A DNA stretch of 16,613 nucleotides from DATJJW01 sp035491935 (lineage in GTDB: Bacteria > Pseudomonadota > Alphaproteobacteria > ATCC43930 > CGMCC-115725). How positions within the stretch are numbered: the stretch's first letter is position 1; every line of letters begins with the position of its first letter. Shown one piece after another: positions 7,784 through 15,213 of this stretch. A program made the position numbers and the translations under genes. The DNA lies in assembly GCA_035491935.1 (NCBI GenBank), contig DATJJW010000004.1, positions 1 to 16,613 on the forward strand, written 5' to 3'. A model generated the notes under the pieces. That model saw nothing but the letters and a program-made list of their open reading frames with translations, was not told where the DNA came from and did no database searches.

Positions 7784-7806
7784 AATTAACCGATTTTCGG
7801 TTAATT
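7784..7806. promoter_or_regulatory. Perfect palindrome with 10-bp arms between glcB and maeB
   Basis: The arms AATTAACCGA (7784-7793) and TCGGTTAATT (7797-7806) surround TTT. The AT-rich, 23-bp symmetrical layout is what a homodimeric helix-turn-helix regulator would bind, and it stands out in this GC-rich gap. It lies 256 bp from the glcB start and 211 bp from the maeB start. A single half-site, TCGGTTAA, recurs at 7912-7919. Confidence 0.5.
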
Positions 7807-7911
7807 TCAAAAAATCCACCGAAAGCGCGCTTCTGTGATTCCATCTGCAATGATCCGGCCCTAATATCCAGCCCCTGATATGCGGGATTGTACAAAATCG
7901 AATGCGGAGTT

Positions 7912-7940
7912 TCGGTTAAGTCTGTTTACCGGACACCGGT
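7912..7940. promoter_or_regulatory. Upstream region of maeB: half-site TCGGTTAA plus TACCGG/ACCGGT repeat
   Basis: TCGGTTAA at 7912-7919 repeats one arm of the 7784-7806 palindrome (inside a longer TTTCGGTTAA match). TACCGGACACCGGT at 7927-7940 repeats the glcB-side element with a spacer one base shorter. It ends 77 bp before the maeB start codon; the glcB copy begins 71 bp before that gene. No convincing maeB -35/-10 pair could be assigned, although TTGCAG (7941-7946) and TAAGAT (7969-7974) are nearby with spacing too long. Confidence 0.4.
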
Positions 7941-7984
7941 TTGCAGGCACCTTCCCGGACCCTGTGCCTAAGATCTCAAAGGGA

Positions 7985-8001
7985 CCGCCGGGTTACGGCG
8001 G
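7985..8001 (+). other. 5' leader hairpin just upstream of the maeB ribosome site
   Basis: CCGCCG and CGGCGG form a 6-bp all-GC stem with a GGTTA loop. It ends 4 nt before the GGAG ribosome site at 8006-8009. It may stabilise the mRNA or affect initiation; no direct evidence for either. Confidence 0.35.
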
Positions 8002-8016
8002 CTACGGAGCGAAACC

Positions 8017-10287
8017 ATGGATGACGTCAGCAGCCGCATTACCGAGGCGGAAGCCCTCGATTTCCACATACAGGGCAAACCTGGCAAGCTCGAGGTCAAT
8101 CCGACGAAGCCCCTGACCACGCAGCGCGACCTGTCGCTGGCCTACAGTCCGGGCGTGGCCTATCCCTGCCTGGAGATCAAGAAAAACCCCGCCACCGCCT
8201 ACGACTACACGGCGCGCGGCAACATGGTGGCCGTGATCTCCAACGGCACGGCGGTGCTGGGCCTGGGCGATCTGGGCGCCTTGGCCTCCAAGCCGGTGAT
8301 GGAAGGCAAGTCGGTCCTGTTCAAGCGCTTCGCCGACGTCGATTCCATCGATCTCGAAGTCGACACCTCCGATGTCGACCAGTTCATCAACGCGGTGCGC
8401 TACCTCGGCCCCAGCTTCGGCGGTATCAACCTTGAGGACATCAAGGCGCCGGAATGCTTCATCATCGAGCAGCGCCTGCGGGAGCTGATGGACATCCCCG
8501 TCTTCCATGACGACCAGCACGGCACGGCGATCATCGCCGCCGCGGGCCTGCTCAACGCCTGCAACCTCACCGGCCGCGACTTGTCGGAGGTCAAGCTGGT
8601 GCTGAACGGCGCCGGCGCCGCCTCGATCTCGTGCCTCGAGATCCTGAAGGCGATGGGCATCCGCCATCAGAACATCATCATGTGCGACACCAAGGGCGTG
8701 ATCTACAAGGGTCGCTCCGAGGGCATGAACCAGTGGAAATCGGCCCATGCGGTCGAGACCGACAAGCGCACGCTGGCCGAGGCGATGGTCGGCGCCGACG
8801 CCTTCTTCGGCCTGTCGGTCGGCGGCGCGGTGACCCAGGAGATGGTGAAGTCGATGGCGCCCCGGCCCATCATCTTCGCCATGGCCAATCCCGATCCCGA
8901 GATCACCCCGGAAGACGTGAAGGCCGTGCGCAGCGATGCGCTGATCGCCACCGGCCGTTCCGACTATCCGAACCAGGTCAACAACGTCCTGGGCTTCCCC
9001 TATATCTTCCGTGGCGCCCTCGATGTGCGCGCGACCACGATCAACGAAGAAATGAAGATCGCCGCCGCCTACGCGCTGGCAGCGCTGGCCCGCGAGGACG
9101 TGCCGGACGAGGTGGCCGCCGCTTATTCCGGCCGGCATCTGGTCTATGGCCCCGACTATCTCATCCCCGCCCCCTTCGATCCGCGCCTGATCAGCCATGT
9201 GCCGGTCGCGGTCGCCAAGGCGGCGATGGAGACCGGCGTGGCGCGCAAGCCGATCGCCGATCTCAAGGCCTATGCGCGCCGGCTCTCGACGCGCATGAAC
9301 CCGACGGCCGCCAGCCTGCAGGGCATCTTCTCGACGATCCAGGAGCGCCCGAAGCGCATCGTCTTCGCCGAGGGCGAGGAGGAGAAGGTCATCCGCGCGG
9401 CGCTGGAGTTCAAGAACCTGGGCTATGGCCAGCCGGTGCTGATCGGCCGCGAGGACCGCATCAAGGAGACGGCGAAGTCGCTCGGCCTCTCGGCGCTCGA
9501 CGGCATCGAGATCAACAACGCGGCGCTCAGCCAGTCCAACCGCACCTATATCGAGTTCCTGTTCAAGCGGCTGCAGCGCAAGGGCTATCTCTATCGCGAC
9601 TGCCAGCGCATGGTGAATCAGGACCGCAACGTCTTCGGCGCCTGCATGGTCGCCATGGGCGATGCCGACGCCATGGTCACCGGCACGACGCGTAGCTGGG
9701 CCGTCTCGTTCGACGAGGTGACCCGGGTGCTCGACCCGATGCCGAACAAGCGGGTCTTCGGCCTCACCATCATCGTCAGCCAAGGCCGCACCACCTTCAT
9801 CTCCGACACGACGCTGCATGAGCTGCCGACGCCGGAGGAACTGGCCGACATCGCCGAGCAGACTGCCGCCAAGGCCCGGCAGATGGGCACGGTGCCGCGG
9901 GTGGCGCTGCTGTCCTTCTCGAATTTCGGCAATCCCGAGCGCGAAAAGGCAGCTCGCATCCGCGAGGCCGTCGAGTTGCTCGACCGCCGCAAGATCGACT
10001 TCGAATACGATGGCGAGATGTCGGCCGATGTGGCGCTCAATCACGACCTGATGCGCCGCTCCTATCCGTTCTGCCGCCTTTCGGGTCCGGCCAATGTGCT
10101 GATCATGCCGGCACTGCACAGCGCCAATATCGGCGCCAAGCTGGTCCAGCAGTTGGGCGGCAGCACGGTGATCGGCCCGATTCTCATCGGCCTGTCGAAA
10201 CCGGTGCAGATCCTGGAGATGGGCGCCACCGTCACCGACATCGTCAACATGGCGGCCCTGGCCGCGCATGACGCGGTGACGGCATAG
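8017..10287 (+). CDS. maeB: NADP-dependent malic enzyme with C-terminal phosphotransacetylase-like domain
   Basis: This 756-residue protein oxidatively decarboxylates malate to pyruvate and CO2 while making NADPH. Residues about 1-430 form the malic enzyme: catalytic Tyr43 in LAYSPGVAYPC, the catalytic-lysine region GALASKPVMEGK (K98 the likely base), metal ligands in INLED (E140, D141) and HDDQHG (D166), and the dinucleotide motif GAGAAS at 198-203. Residues about 435-756 resemble phosphate acetyltransferase. By family knowledge this tail in MaeB proteins usually lacks transacetylase activity and mediates allosteric control by acetyl-CoA and related metabolites. It starts at ATG 8017 with GGAG 7 nt upstream. 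It is divergent from glcB, so malate made from acetyl units could be turned into pyruvate and reducing power. The gene ends in a strong terminator and appears monocistronic. Confidence 0.96.
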   Translation: MDDVSSRITEAEALDFHIQGKPGKLEVNPTKPLTTQRDLSLAYSPGVAYPCLEIKKNPATAYDYTARGNMVAVISNGTAVLGLGDLGALASKPVMEGKSVLFKRFADVDSIDLEVDTSDVDQFINAVRYLGPSFGGINLEDIKAPECFIIEQRLRELMDIPVFHDDQHGTAIIAAAGLLNACNLTGRDLSEVKLVLNGAGAASISCLEILKAMGIRHQNIIMCDTKGVIYKGRSEGMNQWKSAHAVETDKRTLAEAMVGADAFFGLSVGGAVTQEMVKSMAPRPIIFAMANPDPEITPEDVKAVRSDALIATGRSDYPNQVNNVLGFPYIFRGALDVRATTINEEMKIAAAYALAALAREDVPDEVAAAYSGRHLVYGPDYLIPAPFDPRLISHVPVAVAKAAMETGVARKPIADLKAYARRLSTRMNPTAASLQGIFSTIQERPKRIVFAEGEEEKVIRAALEFKNLGYGQPVLIGREDRIKETAKSLGLSALDGIEINNAALSQSNRTYIEFLFKRLQRKGYLYRDCQRMVNQDRNVFGACMVAMGDADAMVTGTTRSWAVSFDEVTRVLDPMPNKRVFGLTIIVSQGRTTFISDTTLHELPTPEELADIAEQTAAKARQMGTVPRVALLSFSNFGNPEREKAARIREAVELLDRRKIDFEYDGEMSADVALNHDLMRRSYPFCRLSGPANVLIMPALHSANIGAKLVQQLGGSTVIGPILIGLSKPVQILEMGATVTDIVNMAALAAHDAVTA

Positions 10288-10304
10288 GAAACCTCAAGGA
10301 AAAC

Positions 10305-10335
10305 AGGCGGATCCCCCAACGGATCCGCCTTTTCT
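10305..10335 (+). terminator. Rho-independent terminator of maeB
   Basis: Arms AGGCGGATCC (10305-10314) and GGATCCGCCT (10321-10330) form a perfect 10-bp stem with a 6-nt loop, followed by TTTTCT. It starts 18 bp after the maeB stop. Confidence 0.9.
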
Positions 10336-10500
10336 CCGGAGCGTTTCGGAAGCGTCACAAAAGGGTAATTCCCGCCGGCGATAGCTTATGTTTCCCGCCG
10401 GGGAACCCCATGGCTCGCACGGGCGCGCATCGTCCGGACCACGCATGCAGGCAGCATGCTATATTGCGGACTCCGGCTGTTGGCACGGAGGACCTTTGAC

Positions 10501-11937
10501 TTGGTGACGTTCGGACGCAGCGTGATGATCTTGGCCGTTGTGAGCTGGCTGGCACTCGCCATCGTGGTGGCGCTCGCCGGATTCGGCATCATCGGCCTGC
10601 CGGTCCTGCTGGGCGCCGTCGTAGTGGCCCTCTTGCTGCAGGCCGCCCTGCTCCATCGCTTCTTCACGATCACCGCACGCATGCGCGCGGCCATGGTCGC
10701 GATCTCCTCGGCGGCCGAAAGCATCGTTGTAGATGACGACCCGGCCTTTGCCGAAGCCCAGGCAGAAGCGGAGGAAGACCATTCGGACGACGACATCGTT
10801 CGCCTGGTCGCCCGGGTCAACAAACGCTGGCGGCAGCGCATCGAGGGAATGGAGCAGCGGTTGACGCGCAGCCGCTACGTGCTGGCCCGCCTGCCCGATC
10901 CGGTTCTGCTGCTCGACGAGCGCCGCCGGGTGATCGAGGCGAACGACGCCGCCCGCGAACTGCTCGGCCAGGCGCTGCTCGGCCGCGACCTCGCCGTGGC
11001 ATTACGCACGCCGGCCGTACTCACCGCGGTCAATGCGGTGTTGAAGGACGGCCGCGACCGGATCATCGATTTCGAGCTGTCGACCTCGGTCGAACGCCAG
11101 CTGCGCGCGCGGGTCATCGCTCTGCCCGGCATGCGCGGCGTACTGCTGGCGCTGCACGACCAGACCGCTGCCAAGCGTTCGGAGCAGATGCGCGGCGACT
11201 TCATCGCCAATGCCAGCCACGAGCTGCGCACGCCGCTCTCGACGCTGCTGGGCTTCATCGAGACGCTGCGCGGCCCCGCCGCCGACGATGCCGAAGCGCA
11301 GCGCCGCTTCCTCGACATCATGCATCAGCAGGCGACCCGCATGATCCGGCTGGTCGAGGATCTGCTGTCGTTGTCGCGCATCGAGCTCAACGAACACATG
11401 GCGCCGACCGACCAGGTCGATATCGACACCCTGCTGGCCGACATGGTCGATGCCTTGCACCTGAAGGCGGCCGCGCGCGGCATCGAGATCCAGACCGAGA
11501 TCGCCGAGGATTGCTCGCTGGTCATCGGCGATGCCGACGAGCTGGCGCAGGTGCTGCAGAACCTGCTCGACAACGCCATCAAATACGGCAAGCCGCACAG
11601 TCCCGTGCGGGTGGTGGTCGCCCCCTCGCCCAAGCTGCAGCCGGGCATCGCCATCGCCGTCCATGACCGCGGCGAAGGCATCCCGCGCGCCCATCTGCCG
11701 CGCCTCACCGAACGCTTCTACCGAGTCGACAGCGCGCGCTCCCGCCAGATGGGCGGCACCGGCCTCGGCCTCGCCATCGTCAAGCACATCGTCAGCCGCC
11801 ATCGCGGCCAGCTCGATATCGACAGCAAGGTCGGCGAAGGGTCGGTCTTCACCGTCCATTTGCCGACGGTAAGCCAGCCCACCAGCATCGCACCGACAGT
11901 ACTGCGTGCCATGACGAGCACTGCGCCCATCCCCTAG
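10501..11937 (+). CDS. phoR: Phosphate-regulon sensor histidine kinase PhoR
   Basis: The protein has 478 residues from the chosen TTG start. I prefer TTG 10501 (or GTG 10504) because GGAGGA at 10487-10492 is correctly spaced; ATG 10456 would add 15 residues but has a poor ribosome site. Two N-terminal membrane helices (about 8-28 and 31-52) are joined by a very short loop, so there is no periplasmic sensor domain, as usual for PhoR. An acidic stretch (about 78-98), a PAS-like region (about 125-225), the dimerisation domain with phospho-acceptor H240 in ANASHELRTP, and the ATPase domain follow. ATPase motifs are N358 in LLDNAIKYG, DRGEG at 389-393 and GTGLGL at 419-424. It would autophosphorylate and pass phosphate to PhoB when phosphate is scarce. 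Its place directly before pstSCAB-phoU supports the name over other kinases. Confidence 0.9.
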   Translation: MVTFGRSVMILAVVSWLALAIVVALAGFGIIGLPVLLGAVVVALLLQAALLHRFFTITARMRAAMVAISSAAESIVVDDDPAFAEAQAEAEEDHSDDDIVRLVARVNKRWRQRIEGMEQRLTRSRYVLARLPDPVLLLDERRRVIEANDAARELLGQALLGRDLAVALRTPAVLTAVNAVLKDGRDRIIDFELSTSVERQLRARVIALPGMRGVLLALHDQTAAKRSEQMRGDFIANASHELRTPLSTLLGFIETLRGPAADDAEAQRRFLDIMHQQATRMIRLVEDLLSLSRIELNEHMAPTDQVDIDTLLADMVDALHLKAAARGIEIQTEIAEDCSLVIGDADELAQVLQNLLDNAIKYGKPHSPVRVVVAPSPKLQPGIAIAVHDRGEGIPRAHLPRLTERFYRVDSARSRQMGGTGLGLAIVKHIVSRHRGQLDIDSKVGEGSVFTVHLPTVSQPTSIAPTVLRAMTSTAPIP

Positions 11938-11996
11938 GCCAGAGAACCGGGCGCCACCTCACTTTTTTATAAGCATTTGATATCAATAGATATTCG

Positions 11997-12029
11997 ACGC
12001 CGATCCGATTATCGCGCCGCGGCGTTTTT
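11997..12029 (+). terminator. Possible terminator after phoR
   Basis: ACGCCG (11997-12002) and CGGCGT (12020-12025) can pair across a 17-nt loop, and the stem runs into TTTTT. The long loop makes it weaker than the maeB terminator. It lies between the phoR stop and the candidate Pho box, which would uncouple phoR from pstS. An alternative pairing, CGACGC with GCGTCG (12030-12035), competes. Confidence 0.4.
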
Positions 12030-12048
12030 GCGTCGATGGCATGTCGAA

Positions 12049-12077
12049 TTGTGACAGTATCGTCATCTGACTGTAAC
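12049..12077 (+). promoter_or_regulatory. Candidate Pho box upstream of pstS
   Basis: Three 7-bp units spaced 11 bp apart, TTGTGAC (12049), TCGTCAT (12060) and CTGTAAC (12071), resemble the PhoB half-site CTGTCAT with 4, 5 and 5 matches. The 11-bp period is the known PhoB geometry. TGTAGT at 12086-12091 is a plausible -10 element, with PhoB replacing the need for a -35. This would drive pstS and the pst operon under phosphate limitation. Confidence 0.6.
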
Positions 12078-12150
12078 ATGACGCCTGTAGTTCTCACCGT
12101 GCCACCCGCGGCCCAGCCGCCGGTACCGACAAAACACAGGAGAACTTCTG

Positions 12151-13203
12151 GTGATCTCTCTCACGAAAAGGCTGATGACTGTTCTGGTCAGCGGCACCGC
12201 TACCATGGCTCTGATGGGCGCCGCCCACGCCACGGATATTTCGGGCGCCGGTTCGACCTTCATCTACCCCGTGTTCTCGAAGTGGGCCGATGCCTACCAT
12301 ACCAAGACCGGCGTCGGCATGAACTATCAGTCGATCGGTTCGGGCGGCGGCATCAAGCAGATCGAGTCCAAGACCGTGGACTTCGGCGCGACCGACAAGC
12401 CGCTGGAAGCTGCTGAGCTCGACAAGTACGGCATGATCCAGTTCCCGATGATCATGGGCGGCATCGTGCCGGTCGTGAACATCCCGGGCATCAAGGCCGG
12501 CCAGATGAAGCTGACGGGCGAGCTGCTCGCCGACATCTATCTCGGCAACATCACCAACTGGAACGACCCGAAGATCGCCGCGGTCAATCCGGGCTTGAAG
12601 CTGCCGAACCTGGCCATCGCCACCGTCTATCGTTCGGACGGGTCGGGCACGACCTACAACTTCACCTACTATCTCTGCGAGATGTCGCCGGAGTTCAAGT
12701 CGAAGGTCGGCTCGGACACCGCGGTGCAGTTCCCGGTCGGCCTCGGCGGCAAGGGCAACGAAGGCGTTTCCGCCTTCACCAGCCGTACCTCGGGTGCCAT
12801 CGGCTACGTCGAATACGCCTACGCGCTGCAGAACAAGCTCGTCTATGCCGACATGAAGAACCATGACGGCAACTTCGTCGAGCCGACCTTCGCGAATTTC
12901 GCGGCCGCCGCCGCGAACGCCGACTGGGTGCACGCGCCGAACTTCAAGCTGATCCTGGCCAACCAGCCGGGCGCCAACAGCTGGCCGATGACCGCGTCGA
13001 CCTTCGTGCTGTTCTACAAGAAGCAGGACAAGCCGGACGTCGCCAAGACCGCGATGAAGTTCTTCGACTACTCGCTGAAGCAGGGCCAGGACATGGCCAA
13101 GAGCCTGGGCTACATTCCGCTGCCGACGAATGTGGTGCAGCTCATCGAAAGCAACTGGTCCAAGGACGTCAAGGACGCGAGCGGCAAGCCGCTCTGGCCG
13201 TAA
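12151..13203 (+). CDS. pstS: Periplasmic phosphate-binding protein PstS
   Basis: This 350-residue protein is the high-affinity phosphate receptor of the PstSCAB importer. A Sec signal peptide covers residues about 1-27 with likely cleavage after AHA. The phosphate-cradle segments are all present: GAGST at 32-36, GSGGG at 63-67, DFGATD at 77-82 and RSDGSGTT at 161-168. It begins at GTG 12151, 7 nt after AGGAGA, and is preceded by a candidate Pho box. Two tandem hairpins follow its stop before pstC, which fits the usual need for much more PstS than permease. No lipobox cysteine is present, so it is a free periplasmic protein. Confidence 0.96.
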   Translation: MISLTKRLMTVLVSGTATMALMGAAHATDISGAGSTFIYPVFSKWADAYHTKTGVGMNYQSIGSGGGIKQIESKTVDFGATDKPLEAAELDKYGMIQFPMIMGGIVPVVNIPGIKAGQMKLTGELLADIYLGNITNWNDPKIAAVNPGLKLPNLAIATVYRSDGSGTTYNFTYYLCEMSPEFKSKVGSDTAVQFPVGLGGKGNEGVSAFTSRTSGAIGYVEYAYALQNKLVYADMKNHDGNFVEPTFANFAAAAANADWVHAPNFKLILANQPGANSWPMTASTFVLFYKKQDKPDVAKTAMKFFDYSLKQGQDMAKSLGYIPLPTNVVQLIESNWSKDVKDASGKPLWP

Positions 13204-13214
13204 GCCAGGCGCAT

Positions 13215-13243
13215 CCCATGCGGATCATACCGGTCCGCATGGG
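13215..13243 (+). other. Intercistronic hairpin 1, pstS-pstC
   Basis: CCCATGCGGA (13215-13224) and TCCGCATGGG (13234-13243) form a 10-bp perfect stem with a 9-nt loop, 12 nt after the pstS stop. A loose T-rich stretch lies at 13255-13267, so partial termination is possible; it could equally protect the pstS message from 3' decay. Confidence 0.7.
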
Positions 13244-13271
13244 CGCTTAGTCCTTCAGTTTTATCTTGCAC

Positions 13272-13300
13272 AAGGTGATGGCCCTCGCGGTCATCACCTT
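13272..13300 (+). other. Intercistronic hairpin 2, pstS-pstC
   Basis: AAGGTGATGGCC (13272-13283) and GGTCATCACCTT (13289-13300) pair over 12 positions with one G-T wobble and a 5-nt loop. It ends 26 nt before the pstC GTG and has no following T-tract, so mRNA protection or translational modulation is likelier than termination. Confidence 0.65.
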
Positions 13301-13326
13301 CGCCATATCAAGGAAGACGAGGTCCC

Positions 13327-14313
13327 GTGGTCGACACCACCTCTCCCAGCCCAATTCCGGGCACTCCCGGCGCAGCCAAGCTGCGTGGGCCGCAGAAGCT
13401 GCTGGATTTCCTGTTCGTCGGCAGCACCCAGTTCTTCGCCTTGGTCGTCTTCCTGATCCTCGGCGGCGTCACCATCTCGCTGTTCAGCGGCTCATGGCTC
13501 GCGGTCAAGACCTTCGGCCTGCCCTTCCTGTGGTCCAGCAACTGGAACCCCGTAACCGGCGCTTTCGGTGCCTGGGTCGCGATCAAGGGTACCATCGTCA
13601 CCTCGATCATCGCCATGGTCATCGCCGTGCCGGTCAGCTTCGGCATCGCCTTCTTCCTGACCGAGGTCTGCCCGCGCTTCCTGCGCAAGCCGCTGGCCGT
13701 CGCCATCGAGCTGCTCGCCGGCATTCCTTCGATCATCTATGGCATCTGGGGCCTGTTCGTCTTCGCCCCCTTCCTGCAATCGACCGTGCAGCCCTTCCTG
13801 ATCGAGACGCTGGGCAGCCTGCCGGCGATCGGCCTCCTCTTCAAGGGCCCGCCGCTCGGCATCGGCGTGATGACCGCCGGCATCATCCTCGGCATCATGA
13901 TCACGCCCTTCATTTCCTCGATCATGCGCGAGGTGTTCACGACCGTACCGCCGATGCTCAAGGAGTCGGCCTACGGCCTCGGCTGCACCATGTGGGAAGT
14001 GGTCTGGCGCATCGTGCTACCCTTCACCCGCGTCGGCGTGATCGGCGGCGTCATGCTTGGGCTGGGCCGCGCCATGGGCGAGACCATGGCCGTGACTTTC
14101 GTCATCGGCAACTCGCATCGCAGCGCCTGGTCGCTCTTCGCCCCCGGCCAGACGATCTCGTCGAACCTCGCCAATGAATTCACCGAGGCGACCGACCCGC
14201 TCTACACGTCGTCGCTGATCGCCCTTGGCCTGGTCCTGTTCTTCATCACCTTCATCGTGCTGGCCTTCGCGAAGATGCTGCTCGTCCAGGCGCAGCGCAA
14301 GGCGGGAGGCTGA
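13327..14313 (+). CDS. pstC: Phosphate ABC transporter permease PstC
   Basis: This 328-residue inner-membrane permease pairs with PstA to form the phosphate channel. About six membrane segments are visible (near 36-54, 90-112, 126-150, 178-198, 236-260 and 296-318). The EAA-type loop that docks with the ATPase is at about 212-232 (KESAYGLGCTMWEVVWRIVL), and the following GRAMGETMAVTFVIGN block is a PstC hallmark. It begins at GTG 13327 with GAGG only 4 nt upstream and AGGA 12 nt upstream, so initiation may be modest. Translation continues to pstA after a 3-nt gap. The assignment to PstC rather than PstA rests on the MGETMAVTF block and gene order. Confidence 0.95.
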   Translation: MVDTTSPSPIPGTPGAAKLRGPQKLLDFLFVGSTQFFALVVFLILGGVTISLFSGSWLAVKTFGLPFLWSSNWNPVTGAFGAWVAIKGTIVTSIIAMVIAVPVSFGIAFFLTEVCPRFLRKPLAVAIELLAGIPSIIYGIWGLFVFAPFLQSTVQPFLIETLGSLPAIGLLFKGPPLGIGVMTAGIILGIMITPFISSIMREVFTTVPPMLKESAYGLGCTMWEVVWRIVLPFTRVGVIGGVMLGLGRAMGETMAVTFVIGNSHRSAWSLFAPGQTISSNLANEFTEATDPLYTSSLIALGLVLFFITFIVLAFAKMLLVQAQRKAGG

Positions 14314-14316
14314 GCC

Positions 14317-15213
14317 ATGACCGCGATCACCAATGCCATCCCCGCCAAGAAGGCTAGCGCCGCGGGCTTCGACATGACGCGCTACCGGCGCCGCCGGGCC
14401 GGCAACAACCTGGCCCTCGTCCTGGCGCTGCTCGCGACCGCCATCGGCCTCGTCTTCCTGGGCGCCATCCTGGGTACGCTGATCTACAACGGCGTCTCGG
14501 CGCTTTCCTTCGAGCTGTTCACCCATGACACGCCGGCGCCCGGCAATGCCGGCGGCCTGCGCAACGCGATCTACGGCTCCTTCGTCATGACCGTGGTCGG
14601 CCTCGCCATCGGTGCGCCGATCGGCATCCTGTCCGGCACTTGGCTCGCCGAATACAGCCGGGGCAGCAAGATCGCGGAGGGCGTGCAGTTCATCAACGAC
14701 ATCCTGCTCTCCGCACCATCGATCATCGTCGGCCTGTTCATCTACGAGGTCATGGTGGTGTCGATGGGCCATTTCTCGGCCTGGGCCGGCAGCTGCGCGC
14801 TGGCGATCCTGGTCATCCCGGTCGTGCTGCGCACGACGGTCGACATGCTGGGTCTCGTGCCCAACGGCCTACGCGAGGCAGCGACCGCGCTGGGCGCGCC
14901 GAAATGGCGCGTCGTCACCGCGGTCTGCTACCGTGCCGCCTTCCAGGGCATGATGACCGGCGTGATGCTGGCTGTCGCCCGCATCAGCGGCGAGACCGCC
15001 CCGCTGCTGTTCACCGCGCTCAACAACCAGTTCTGGAACGCGGATATGGACAAGCCGATGGCGAACCTGCCCATCGTGATTTTCCAGTTCGCCCTCAGCC
15101 CCTATAGTGACTGGAACCGACTGGCCTGGGCCGGCGCGCTCCTCATCACCGTGACGATCCTTCTTCTGAACATCGCCGCCCGTTTCCTCGCCAATCTGGG
15201 TCAAAAGCAATGA
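14317..15213 (+). CDS. pstA: Phosphate ABC transporter permease PstA
   Basis: This 298-residue partner permease has an N-terminal cytosolic basic segment (TRYRRRR at 21-27) and about six hydrophobic segments (near 32-56, 85-109, 132-150, 155-175, 205-222 and 267-290). The EAA loop is at about 186-204 (LREAATALGAPKWRVVTAV), followed by ARISGETAPLLFTA, typical of PstA. GGGAGG at 14305-14310, inside the pstC end, is the ribosome site for ATG 14317. The stop overlaps the pstB start by 4 nt (ATGA), indicating translational coupling. Confidence 0.95.
   Translation: MTAITNAIPAKKASAAGFDMTRYRRRRAGNNLALVLALLATAIGLVFLGAILGTLIYNGVSALSFELFTHDTPAPGNAGGLRNAIYGSFVMTVVGLAIGAPIGILSGTWLAEYSRGSKIAEGVQFINDILLSAPSIIVGLFIYEVMVVSMGHFSAWAGSCALAILVIPVVLRTTVDMLGLVPNGLREAATALGAPKWRVVTAVCYRAAFQGMMTGVMLAVARISGETAPLLFTALNNQFWNADMDKPMANLPIVIFQFALSPYSDWNRLAWAGALLITVTILLLNIAARFLANLGQKQ

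Noticed and set aside
7541..7819. Small minus-strand frames (up to 92 codons) in the glcB-maeB gap
   Set aside because: The frames overlap the proposed glcB promoter and operator-like elements, have unconvincing composition, and show no suitable ribosome site or known domain.
8002..10269. A 755-codon open frame antisense to nearly all of maeB
   Set aside because: It mirrors the codon bias of the GC-rich maeB gene, gives a His/Asp/Arg-rich product with no recognisable domain, and maeB itself is unmistakable.
10340..10380. A Pho box upstream of phoR (GCGTCACAAAAGGGTAATT)
   Set aside because: Only one unit resembles the PhoB half-site and the second, 11 bp on, matches poorly.
11002..11859. A 285-codon minus-strand frame inside phoR
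   Set aside because: It lies opposite the conserved histidine kinase core and has no recognisable protein features.
11977..11986. TTGATATCAA palindrome as an operator upstream of pstS
   Set aside because: Ten-base self-complementary words are common in AT-rich DNA, and it lies upstream of a possible terminator and the better-supported Pho box.
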